NCBI GenBank assembly: GCA_963766005.1
Contig: CAVXYG010000012.1
Location: 248,001-312,000, forward strand
Length of the DNA stretch: 64,000 nt
Reading direction: 5' to 3'
Source: CAVXYG01 sp963766005
Lineage (GTDB): Bacteria > Actinomycetota > Actinomycetes > S36-B12 > GCA-2699445
Under the pieces are notes generated by a model. That model saw only the letters and a list, made by a program, of their open reading frames with translations, made no database searches and was not told the origin of the DNA. Positions 24,745 to 35,661 of this stretch are shown piece by piece. A program made the position numbers and the translations under genes. Numbering within the stretch: position 1 is the first letter of the stretch; every line of letters starts with the position of its first letter.

Positions 24745-26397
24745 CGCAGGACCTCCTCGTCGGCCCGGGCGGTCCACTCGGCGAACGACTCGCTCTCCCG
24801 GCGCCCGTGCAGGTAGTGGCGCAGCACGCGCTCGACGTAGTCGGCCAGGTCATCCCCGGCAAGCCGGTGGCCTCGCAGCGAACTGCCGAACCCGCTGCGC
24901 TCGCCCAGCGAGCCGCCGAGGTGCACCTGGAACCCCTCGGCCTGCGTGTCGCCGTCTGGGCACCAGCACCCCTTTCAGGCCGATATCGGCGACCTGGAAG
25001 CGGGCGCAGGAGTTGGGGCAGCCGTTGACGTGGATCGCCAGGGGGGTGTCGAAGTCCGGCAGCCGCCGCTCCAGCTCTGCCACGAGATCGGCCGTGCGGC
25101 CCTTCGTCTCCGAGATCGCCAGCTTGCAGAACTCGATCCCGGTGCAGGCCATGGCCGACTGCCGAAACGCCGACGGCGCGGTCAGCAGACCCAGGTCCGC
25201 CAGCGCCAGCGACAAGGCGGAGGCGTCCGCTGCGGGCACGTCAAGGATGACGAACTTCTGGTAGGGCGTCAGGCGGATCCGGCCGCTGCCGTAGCGCTCG
25301 GCGAGATCGGCCATCTGCGCCAGGACCGTGCCGGAGATGCGCCCTACCGTCGGGGCGGCCCCGACGTAGCAGCGGCCGTCGCGCTGCGGATGGATGCCGA
25401 CGTGGTCGCGTGCGCCTGGTGCCGGCGCTGGCGGCTCCGGGCCGTCGATGAGCGCCCGACCCAGGTACTCCTCCTGCAGGACCTGCCGGAACTTCTCCGG
25501 CCCCCAGTCGGCCACCAGGAACTTCAGCCGCGCCTTCGTCCGCAGCCGCCGATAGCCGTAGTCGCGGAAGATCTTGATGACGCCCTCCCAGACGTCGGCG
25601 ACCTCGTCGAGCGGAATCCATGCCCCGAGCCGCACGGCGAGCTTCGGATTGGTCGACAATCCGCCGCCCACCCAGAGGTCGAAGCCCGGGCCGTGCTCGG
25701 GGTGGACGGCCCCGATGAACGACACGTCGTTGACCTCGTGGGCCACGTCCTGGCGCGGGGAGCCGGAGACGGCCGTCTTGAACTTGCGCGGCAGGTTGGA
25801 GTACTCGGGGTTGCCGACGCTGCGCCGCACGATCTCCTCGATCGCCGGCGTGCCGTCGATGATCTCGTCGGCAGCGACACCGGCCACCGGCGAGCCCAGC
25901 ACGATGCGGGGCGTGTCGCCGCACGCCTCGGTGCTGCCGAGTTGCACAGCCTCCAGCCGGCGCCAGATCTCGGGTACGTCCTCCACCCGGATCCAGTGCA
26001 GCTGGATGTTCTGACGGTCGGAGATGTCGGCGGTGTTCCGCGCGAACTCGGTGCTGATGCCCGCGATGACCCGGGCCTGGTCGCTGGACAGCGCCCCGCC
26101 GTCGCTGCGGACGCGCAGCATGAAGAACTCGTCGTCGAGTTCCTCCAACGGCAAGGAGGCCGTCTTGCCCCCGGGAATCCCGGGGCGGCGCTGGGTGTAG
26201 AGGCCCCACCAGCGCATCCGGCCGCGCAGGTCGTCGGCCGGGATGCTGGCGAAGCCCTGCTTGCTGTAGATGTCGATGATGCGCTCGCGGACGTTGAGCC
26301 CGTCGTCGGCCGCCTTCAACACCTCGTTGGCGTTGAGCGGCTCACGGCTGCCGAGGGCCCACTGGCCTTCGTCGCGTGGTCTGCGTGGGGGTGCCAT
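24741..26397 (-). pseudogene. sirA: Ferredoxin-dependent sulfite reductase SirA/NirA, interrupted by a +1 frameshift
   Basis: About 551 codons encode the siroheme-[4Fe-4S] reductase that turns sulfite to sulfide. The N-terminal 480 aa are intact and include IQLHWIRVEDVPEIW, STEACGDTPRIVLGSPVAG, and the cluster cysteines TGIEFCKLA and NGCPNSCARF. After IGLKGVLVP the frame breaks: dropping one base (T at plus 24957) restores PDGDTQAEGFQVHLGG and a normal end TARADEEVLR overlapping cysH. The break is not in a long homopolymer. Length and motifs match mycobacterial SirA, so the gene is probably functional and the insertion an assembly error, or it is a recent null. Confidence 0.85.
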
Positions 26398-26525
26398 GCG
26401 TTCGGATCTCCTCGTGCGGATTCCGGACGCGCGGTCGGGGTGGGCCTCCTGGCCAGCACGCAGCACGCTGCCGGTCGGGGGCTTGCGCCCTGGCCGCGTG
26501 TCCTGTGGGTCGTGGGGACGTGCGG

Positions 26526-26609
26526 TCAGGCGCAACAACACATGTCGGCGCACATGCAGCACGGCATGCAACGGCTCTCGGCCGGCATATCCATCCCGCG
26601 CGACGACAT
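26526..26609 (-). CDS. Leaderless polycysteine leader peptide (cysteine attenuator) of the sir/cys operon
   Basis: 27-aa ORF, 128 nt upstream of sirA, reading MSSRGMDMPAESRC and then MPCCMCADMCCCA to the stop; 7 of the last 14 residues are Cys, with a terminal run of three. It starts 7 nt after TACAGT, a -10-like hexamer (plus 26617-26622), so it should be the first codon of a leaderless mRNA. Mycobacteria use such leaderless polycysteine ORFs as cysteine-responsive attenuators before sulfur genes: ribosomes stall at Cys codons when cysteine is scarce and free the downstream genes. Function here is inferred from that precedent. An internal ATG at 26594 would give 22 aa. Confidence 0.75.
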   Translation of the reverse strand: MSSRGMDMPAESRCMPCCMCADMCCCA

Positions 26610-26638
26610 GCGTAGGACTGTAGCGCATGTCGTCGCGC
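26598..26638. promoter_or_regulatory. Perfect 15-bp palindrome spanning -10 and start of the polycysteine ORF
   Basis: Arms GCGCGACGACATGCG (26598-26612) and CGCATGTCGTCGCGC (26624-26638) are perfectly complementary around an 11-nt centre that contains the -10-like TACAGT of the minus-strand promoter. The right arm as read on the minus strand overlaps the leader start codon. A repressor dimer bound here would block polymerase, giving the sulfur operon a transcriptional control in addition to attenuation. A hairpin in RNA is less likely because one arm lies upstream of the presumed transcription start. Confidence 0.6.
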
Positions 26639-26639
26639 A

Positions 26640-27213
26640 CGGCGCCACCGATGGTGCTCGCGGCCGGTTGGATGAGCGGATTGTCCGCGTCCGTCGATGC
26701 TCGGTGCTGCGCCCATGGGACTGGCGAGCGATGCGCCGTCGGGCTCCTGCGCCCGGCCGGTCGAGCGCAGGAGCGGCGGGTTGGCGCACGCCCCCGGGTC
26801 GAACCCCCGCGCTGGCCCGGCACAGCGGCGGTGCTGCTGGGGCTGCGGCGATGGCGCAGGACCGCGCAGCGGCGGCAGCAGCGTCGAGGCGTTGGCCAGC
26901 CGGGCGCGTGCCCGTCGGGCCGGAGCAATGACCAACCGGTGTGCCGGTGGTGGAATCGCGGCCGTCCGCCGGCAGGGGGGACGCCACCCGGCGGTCTCGC
27001 GGGTGACAGCGCGCCAGGCGGCGATCGAGCGCTGGCCGCCCCGCGGTTCGAGGACGCCAGGTGCGCTCGCGGCGGTCGGGATCGCGGGGACAGGCCGGCG
27101 TCGTGCGGGTGCAGGCGCGGGACAACCCCACGAGCGAGGTCGCGCCTCGCAGCCTTGCGGACCGGGCAGCGATGCCGGGTCGGACCTGGGGCGGTCCCGG
27201 CGGTACTGCTCCG
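26640..27213. other. Intergenic region without a recognisable gene
   Basis: 574 bp between the sulfur operon promoter and the SGNH hydrolase gene, which is also on the minus strand. Open frames on both strands are Arg/Ala/Pro-rich and show no family signature. I looked for a tRNA around the GGGTTCGAC sequence near 26800 (minus strand) but the flanking stems do not pair. Probably the hydrolase terminator plus spacer. Confidence 0.45.
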
Positions 27214-27903
27214 CTAGGCAGCCGGGTAGGCCGCGGTCGCGATGGCGGCGGAGTAGATCCGGTAGCCGCGGCTGTTCAGGTGCAATCCGTCGCCTGCGTA
27301 CAGCTCGGGACGGACGCGACCGTCTGCGTCGAGCAGTTCCTTCCACACATCCACGAAGGCCACGTTCGGATCGTCCGCGGCGAGCGCGGCGAATTGCTCG
27401 TTCAGGGACTCGTAGCGGTCGCGCAGGAACCAGCGCTGCAGGCTCGGCTTGGCCGCGATGATCGCCACCGTCGTGCCGGGATGGTCCCGGGCAATCGCGG
27501 CAAGCAGCCGCTCGGTGTCGGCGATGACCTCGGCTGGGGCCCGGCCGCGGGCGACGTCGTTGTCCCCGGATCCGATGTAGACCTGGTCGGGGGCGAAGCG
27601 GCCGATGAGGCCGGGGTAGTGGGCAAGCAGCTGGTCCATCGTGGATCCGCCGAATCCGGTGTTCACGACCTGGGCGTCGGGGAAGGCGGTGTCGCTGCTG
27701 TCCCACAGCCGGACCGTGGAACTGCCGGTGATGACGACGACTTCGGCGCCCGGCTCGCGCACGAACGGTTCGGCTGACAGCGCTGCCGCCTCCGCCGCAA
27801 CGCCGCCGCCGCGACCGGCCACCACCGTCGAGGCTCCGCAGATGAGTGCCGCCCCTGCCAGCAGCGCCGTCACCGCGGCGAGGAAGCGGAGCACGTGCGG
27901 CAC
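27214..27903 (-). CDS. SGNH/GDSL hydrolase, secreted or membrane-anchored
   Basis: 229-aa protein with an N-terminal signal or anchor (FLAAVTALLAGAALICGAST). Catalytic blocks of the SGNH fold are present: block I ITGSSTVRLW (Ser about 62), block II VNTGFGGST, block III GSGDNDV with the Asn, and block V DGLHLNSRGY with the Asp-His pair. It should be an esterase or lipase acting outside the membrane, for instance on acylated sugars or lipids. GTG 27903 is chosen because AGGGGGG stands 6 nt before it; a longer form from 27945 would start inside the repeat element at 27935-27957. Confidence 0.83.
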   Translation of the reverse strand: MPHVLRFLAAVTALLAGAALICGASTVVAGRGGGVAAEAAALSAEPFVREPGAEVVVITGSSTVRLWDSSDTAFPDAQVVNTGFGGSTMDQLLAHYPGLIGRFAPDQVYIGSGDNDVARGRAPAEVIADTERLLAAIARDHPGTTVAIIAAKPSLQRWFLRDRYESLNEQFAALAADDPNVAFVDVWKELLDADGRVRPELYAGDGLHLNSRGYRIYSAAIATAAYPAA

Positions 27904-27934
27904 GGCAGCCCCCCTACGGTTCAATAACGAATCG

Positions 27935-27957
27935 GTAACGGTCACGTTTCGGTAACG
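27935..27957. promoter_or_regulatory. GTAAC-type direct repeats, MtrA-box-like
   Basis: GTAAC (27935), GTCAC (27941) and GTAAC (27952) occur on the plus strand; the last two are spaced 11 bp start to start, the spacing of the direct repeats bound by the MtrA response regulator, which controls cell-wall hydrolases in actinobacteria. The element lies between the divergent SGNH hydrolase and pcrA. Consensus match by eye only. Confidence 0.4.
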
Positions 27958-28046
27958 GTACTACTGCCAGGGATTCCGCCGCCAGCCCCGGCGGGCGGAA
28001 TTGTGTCTGCCGGATATCCGCGGGTCCCGCGGCCGCGGGTCCGGCA

Positions 28047-28052
28047 TAGACT
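28047..28052 (+). promoter_or_regulatory. -10 element of pcrA
   Basis: TAGACT, 8 nt before the ATG at 28061. No ribosome site lies between, which suggests the transcript begins at or next to the start codon. Confidence 0.5.
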
Positions 28053-28060
28053 CCTGCCGC

Positions 28061-30373
<2,313 letters not shown>

Positions 30374-30385
30374 GCGCCCCCGGGC

Positions 30386-32074
30386 TCAGTTCGCCGGTTC
30401 TGCCCGCTCGTGGTCCAGGACGATCCGGCCCCGTCCGCTGCGCTTGGCCCGGTACAGCGCGGCATCGGCCCGGCGCAGCGCATCGGTGGGGTGAGCCCCG
30501 GGCTCGGCGATCGCGACCCCGATGCTCAACCCGATCCGGACGACGCCGGCTTCGGTGGCCACCGGCCGGGCCGCCTCGGCCCGGAACTTCTCGGCGACCG
30601 CCAGCGCGTGCTCGACTCGCGTCACGTCGGACAGGATCGCGACGAACTCATCGCCGCCAAACCGAGCCACCAGATCGCCGGAGCGGACGTGGCACAGCAG
30701 CCGGTCGGCGATCGCGGTGATCACCTGGTCGCCGACCGCATGCCCGAACCCGTCGTTGACGGCTTTCAGCCCATCGATGTCGAGGAACAGCAGAGCGACC
30801 GTGGCGCCGCTTGGTCGATCCTTGCTCAGCAGCAGATCAAGTCGCTCCTCCATGGCTGCTCGCGTCGCCAGCCGGGTGAGCGCGTCGTGATAGGCGAGGA
30901 ATCGCAGCTGCTCGCGGACCTCGTGCTCGGACTGGATGTTCCGCAGCGCGTGGATCGCCCCGACCCGCCGGCCCTTGGTATCGGACAGCTGCTGTTCGGC
31001 GTCGCTCATCCACACGTACCGTCCGTCGACGGTGCGGATCCTGCGCTCCGCCGGCGCCGCGAGCGGGTGGTCGACGTCGCGGTCCTCGTCGTTGATCAGC
31101 TCGCGGAAGGTGCGGCCCACCACATCGGCGGGGAGGCGTCCCAGCACCAGGGTGATCGACGGCGAGACCCAGTCGATCACCCCGCTGGCGTCGGTCTTGA
31201 CGATGACGTCGGAAGAGTTCTCCGCCAGGAGCCGGTAGTGCTCCTCGGAGGCGGCGAGCGCCTGCTCGGCGGCGACTTCCGCCGTGGCGTCCCGCCAGCC
31301 TGAGACCCGGCCCAGAACGGCGCCGTGTTCGTCGGTGATCTGACGCGCGTTGACGCCGATCCACCGGTAGCTGCCGTCAGCGCAGCGCACCCGGGCGCGG
31401 TTGGCGGTCGCCCCGAGGCTGCCGAGTTGGCGGAGCGCTGACCGCGCCTGCTCCAGGTCGTCCGGGTGGGCGAGACCCAGTCCCGGAGTCCCCACGAGCT
31501 CCTCGGGCCGCCAGCCGGTGAGTTCGGTGATGGAGGGCGAGACCCACTGCAGCATGCCATCGGGGTCGGAGCGGCTGACGACGTCGGAGGCGTTCTCCGC
31601 CAGGAGCCGGTAGCGCTCCTCGCTCTCGGCGAGCTCCTGGCGGGCAACCATCGTCTCGGTCACGTCAAGGATCTGGCTGACGAACAGTCGCACTCCGCCC
31701 TCCGGGCTCCGGAGGCAGGCCACGGAGAGGTCGCCCCACACGATGCTGCCGTCGGGCCTGAGGTAGCGCTTGGTCTTGCGGTAGGAGTCCGCACGACCGC
31801 TGACCAGTCGGTCGACCAGGGCGCGGCTGTCGAGGACATCGTCGGGGTGGGTGAGGTCCGGCCAGGACAGTCCGAGCAGCGACGACTCGTCGCGCCCCAT
31901 CAAGAGGCACATCGCGGGGTTCACCCAGACGAAGCGCCCCTCGGGGGTGACCAGGCACATACCGATTGCTGAATTCTCCGCGACCAGGCGGAAGATCTCG
32001 ACGGTGTCGATATCGGGACAGCCGGGTAGCCCCGGAGAGATGCGGTCGGTCATGCACCGGTTCCTCTCGGTCAC
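30386..32074 (-). CDS. PAS-PAS-PAS-GGDEF diguanylate cyclase
   Basis: 562-aa cytoplasmic signalling protein with three PAS domains and a GGDEF domain that makes cyclic di-GMP. PAS1 is about 25-140 (FRLVAENSAIGMCLVTPEG), PAS2 150-270 (YRLLAENASDVVSRSDPDG), PAS3 275-390 (YRLLAENSSDVIVKTDASG); near-identical openings show duplication. The GGDEF domain carries an intact active site RFGGDEFVAIL and an inhibitory RxxD site (RSGD) exactly five residues before it. No EAL domain. GTG 32074 follows TACGCT by 6 nt; ATG 32053, 21 nt on, with GAGAGGAA, is the alternative start. No transmembrane segment; signal unknown. Confidence 0.92.
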   Translation of the reverse strand: MTERNRCMTDRISPGLPGCPDIDTVEIFRLVAENSAIGMCLVTPEGRFVWVNPAMCLLMGRDESSLLGLSWPDLTHPDDVLDSRALVDRLVSGRADSYRKTKRYLRPDGSIVWGDLSVACLRSPEGGVRLFVSQILDVTETMVARQELAESEERYRLLAENASDVVSRSDPDGMLQWVSPSITELTGWRPEELVGTPGLGLAHPDDLEQARSALRQLGSLGATANRARVRCADGSYRWIGVNARQITDEHGAVLGRVSGWRDATAEVAAEQALAASEEHYRLLAENSSDVIVKTDASGVIDWVSPSITLVLGRLPADVVGRTFRELINDEDRDVDHPLAAPAERRIRTVDGRYVWMSDAEQQLSDTKGRRVGAIHALRNIQSEHEVREQLRFLAYHDALTRLATRAAMEERLDLLLSKDRPSGATVALLFLDIDGLKAVNDGFGHAVGDQVITAIADRLLCHVRSGDLVARFGGDEFVAILSDVTRVEHALAVAEKFRAEAARPVATEAGVVRIGLSIGVAIAEPGAHPTDALRRADAALYRAKRSGRGRIVLDHERAEPAN

Positions 32075-32103
32075 CCTTGCAGCGTACGCGAGGGCGCCGA
32101 CAG

Positions 32104-32215
32104 CCGTGGCCGGGGACCAGCGGCGGACAACCGTGGCCGGGGCCGAGTCGGCCGGACAACCGTGGCCGGGGACCAGCGGCGGACAACCGCGGCCGAGGCC
32201 GAGTCGGCGCCGCTC
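32104..32215. repeat. 56-bp tandem repeat, two copies
   Basis: 32104-32159 and 32160-32215 are near-identical 56-bp units, the second decaying at its end. Each unit is itself a pair of similar 27-29-bp halves beginning CCGTGGCCGGGG. It fills most of the gap between the lipase gene and the GGDEF gene, upstream of the GGDEF promoter. Replication slippage is the likely origin; regulatory role unknown. Confidence 0.85.
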
Positions 32216-32228
32216 CGGAAGCGCCTCG

Positions 32229-33287
32229 CTAGCGCGGCACCGGCTCAGCGACGAGGCGCTGCCGCGGCGGTACGTGCGAAGCCAACGCATGGCCCTCGAC
32301 GTCGAGGTGGGACAGCGTGGTGCAGATCTCGTGGATCACCCGGCCGTCGACCGGCAGCGACATGTGCCCGACCCCGCGGACGAAGACGTTGCGCACGGCG
32401 AGGTCCGGATGCTCGATGCGGGCGCTGCGCTTGGGCACGATCATGAGGTCCAGGTCCGACCAGATCGAGACGGTGCGCGTGGTGCAGTTCGGCGCTGGCT
32501 CGTTGAACTCCTGCACGACATCGCTGTCTGGCCGCATTTGGCGAGCGATGGGATGCGGCACCCATGTCGCCGGCAGGGTCCCGGAGTGCGGCGAGCCGAG
32601 CGTCACCAGAGTGTGGACGCGGCTGTCGCCGCCCATCCGCTGCACGTAGTAGCGACCGATGAGCCCGCCCATGGAATGTCCCACGATGTGGACGCGCTCA
32701 TAGCCGGTGGCGTGGACCACGTCCTCCACGACGCGGTCCAGGCGCTTGGCCACGGCGCGGATGTCGTCGGAGAGCGGTGAGTAGTTCACCGTGACGATCC
32801 GGCCGTAGCCGCGCCGGCGCAGCGCCCGCTGCAACAGGGCGAAGACCGACCGGTTGTCGATGACCCCGTGGATGAGGATGATCGGCGTCCCGGCCGCCTC
32901 CACGTCGTGGACCAGCAGCCCGCGCTGCTGCAAGGGCAGGTTGGCCACCGAATGCCCGGGACGATGCGGTCGGACCTTCTCGTTGGCCAGCCCCAGCGGG
33001 TACATCGCCACGTGGGTGGACAGCCACGCGAACTCCACCGCCGTGCCGCGCAGCCCGGAGGGCGACAGGACCGTGCGCACCGATCGCCTGCTCGTGCGCC
33101 GCAGTCGGTCCAGCGCGGAGATCTGGCTCTGACCCGGGGCTCCGGCAGGAGCGGGCCCGGCCGGATCCGTTCCCGTGCGCCCAGCCCCGCTGCCGACGAC
33201 GCCGCTGCGCCGCGGAAGCGCGCCCGACCCCGCCGGACCCCGCCGGACCGCGCGGTCCGCGGGGTTCGGTGTCAGTTCCATGGCCAC
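32229..33287 (-). CDS. Alpha/beta hydrolase, triacylglycerol-lipase-like
   Basis: 352-aa protein. After a Pro/Gly-rich N-terminus of about 60 aa, the hydrolase begins at TPIILIHGVIDNRSVFALL (oxyanion HG), followed by the nucleophile elbow VHIVGHSMGGLIGRYYVQ (Ser about 205) and TLVTLGSPHSGT, all typical of the LipA/EstA-like lipase family. Asp and His of the triad are likely in WSDLDLMI and VGHMSLP. Start GTG 33287 has TAGCGT 6 nt before it. No clear signal peptide, so location is uncertain. Divergent from sucC. Confidence 0.83.
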   Translation of the reverse strand: MAMELTPNPADRAVRRGPAGSGALPRRSGVVGSGAGRTGTDPAGPAPAGAPGQSQISALDRLRRTSRRSVRTVLSPSGLRGTAVEFAWLSTHVAMYPLGLANEKVRPHRPGHSVANLPLQQRGLLVHDVEAAGTPIILIHGVIDNRSVFALLQRALRRRGYGRIVTVNYSPLSDDIRAVAKRLDRVVEDVVHATGYERVHIVGHSMGGLIGRYYVQRMGGDSRVHTLVTLGSPHSGTLPATWVPHPIARQMRPDSDVVQEFNEPAPNCTTRTVSIWSDLDLMIVPKRSARIEHPDLAVRNVFVRGVGHMSLPVDGRVIHEICTTLSHLDVEGHALASHVPPRQRLVAEPVPR

Positions 33288-33551
33288 CCATGCACGCTAG
33301 ACCACGGCGACGTTGGAGCCGGCGATCCGGGGCGGCAGATCGTGTCGCAGTTGCCTCCCATTTCCGTCCTCGCTGACGGGGCGGGGGGCACCGCCGCCGC
33401 CGGTCGGTCCGAGCAGCGGCACGGACCGGTGGCGCGGCGCCACGAGGCCGACAGGTACGCTGCATTATCGGTTGCGGTGCCGCGGTTCTCGCGTCCTGCC
33501 GCAGCGCCAGGCCTGCGTTCGCAGGCGAAGTGCAGCACATGGAGAGCGCAC

Positions 33552-34727
<1,176 letters not shown>

Positions 34728-34739
34728 GAGACGACGATC

Positions 34740-35609
34740 ATGGCTATCTTCCTGGACTCCGACAGCAAGATTCTCGTGCAGGGCATGACCGGCGCCGAGG
34801 GCACCAAGCACACGCGCCGCATGGTGGCGGGCGGTTCCAACGTGGTCGCGGGCGTGACCCCCGGCAAGGGCGGGCAGGAGCTCGACGGCATCCCGGTGCA
34901 CAACTACGTGGCCGAAGCAGTGGAGGCGACGGGCGCGAACGTCTCGGTGGTGTTCGTGCCGCCGAGGTTCGCACGGGCAGCGGTCATCGAGGCCGTCGAC
35001 GCCGGCGTCCCCCTGGTCGTGGTCATCACCGAGGGCATCCCGGTGCACGACACCGCCCAGTTCTTCCAGTACGCCGAGAGGGCCGGCACCACCCGGATCA
35101 TCGGTCCCAACTGCCCCGGCATCATCTCGCCGGGGCAGTCCAACGCCGGGATCATCCCGGCTGACATCACCAAGCGGGGTCGGATCGGGCTGGTCAGCAA
35201 GTCCGGCACCCTGACCTACCAGATGATGTACGAACTGCGCGATATCGGCTTCACGACCTGCGTGGGCATCGGCGGCGACCCGATCATCGGGACCACGCAT
35301 ATCGACTGCCTCGAGGCCTTCCAGAACGACCCCGAGACCGAAGCGATCGTCATGATCGGCGAGATCGGCGGCGACGCTGAGGAGCGGGCGGCCGCCTACA
35401 TCGCCGAGCACGTCACCAAGCCGGTGATCGGCTACGTTGCAGGTTTCACCGCGCCCGAAGGCCGGACGATGGGCCACGCCGGCGCCATCGTGTCCGGCTC
35501 GACGGGAACCGCAGCGGCGAAGCAGGAAGCCTTGGAGGCCGCGGGCGTCAGGGTCGGCAAGACGCCCAGCCAGGCTGCGGCGCTCATGCGCGAAGTCATG
35601 AGTGGCTGA
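34740..35609 (+). CDS. sucD: Succinyl-CoA synthetase, alpha subunit
   Basis: 289-aa partner of SucC with the phospho-histidine. CoA-binding fold VQGMTGAEGTKHTRRMVAGG, then FVPPRFARAAVIEAVDAGV, NCPGIISPGQSNAGII, and the active-site helix GRTMGHAGAIVSGSTGTAA in which His is phosphorylated. A GGAG site precedes the ATG. A stem-loop follows the stop at 35617-35640, the likely end of the sucCD transcript. Confidence 0.96.
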   Translation: MAIFLDSDSKILVQGMTGAEGTKHTRRMVAGGSNVVAGVTPGKGGQELDGIPVHNYVAEAVEATGANVSVVFVPPRFARAAVIEAVDAGVPLVVVITEGIPVHDTAQFFQYAERAGTTRIIGPNCPGIISPGQSNAGIIPADITKRGRIGLVSKSGTLTYQMMYELRDIGFTTCVGIGGDPIIGTTHIDCLEAFQNDPETEAIVMIGEIGGDAEERAAAYIAEHVTKPVIGYVAGFTAPEGRTMGHAGAIVSGSTGTAAAKQEALEAAGVRVGKTPSQAAALMREVMSG

Positions 35610-35616
35610 CGCGCTC

Positions 35617-35640
35617 GCGCCGCTGCCGTAGTAGCGGCGC
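35617..35640 (+). terminator. Hairpin after sucCD
   Basis: GCGCCGCT (35617-35624), loop GCCGTAGT, AGCGGCGC (35633-35640): a perfect 8-bp stem 7 bp after the sucD stop. It abuts an ATG at 35641, which argues against translation starting there. No T-run. Confidence 0.6.
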
Positions 35641-35661
35641 ATGAGGTGGCAGGATCGGACA

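Noticed and set aside
26740..26830. tRNA-like GGGTTCGAC segment on the minus strand
   Set aside because: The bases either side of the TTCGACC loop do not form a T-stem and no acceptor or anticodon stem is found.
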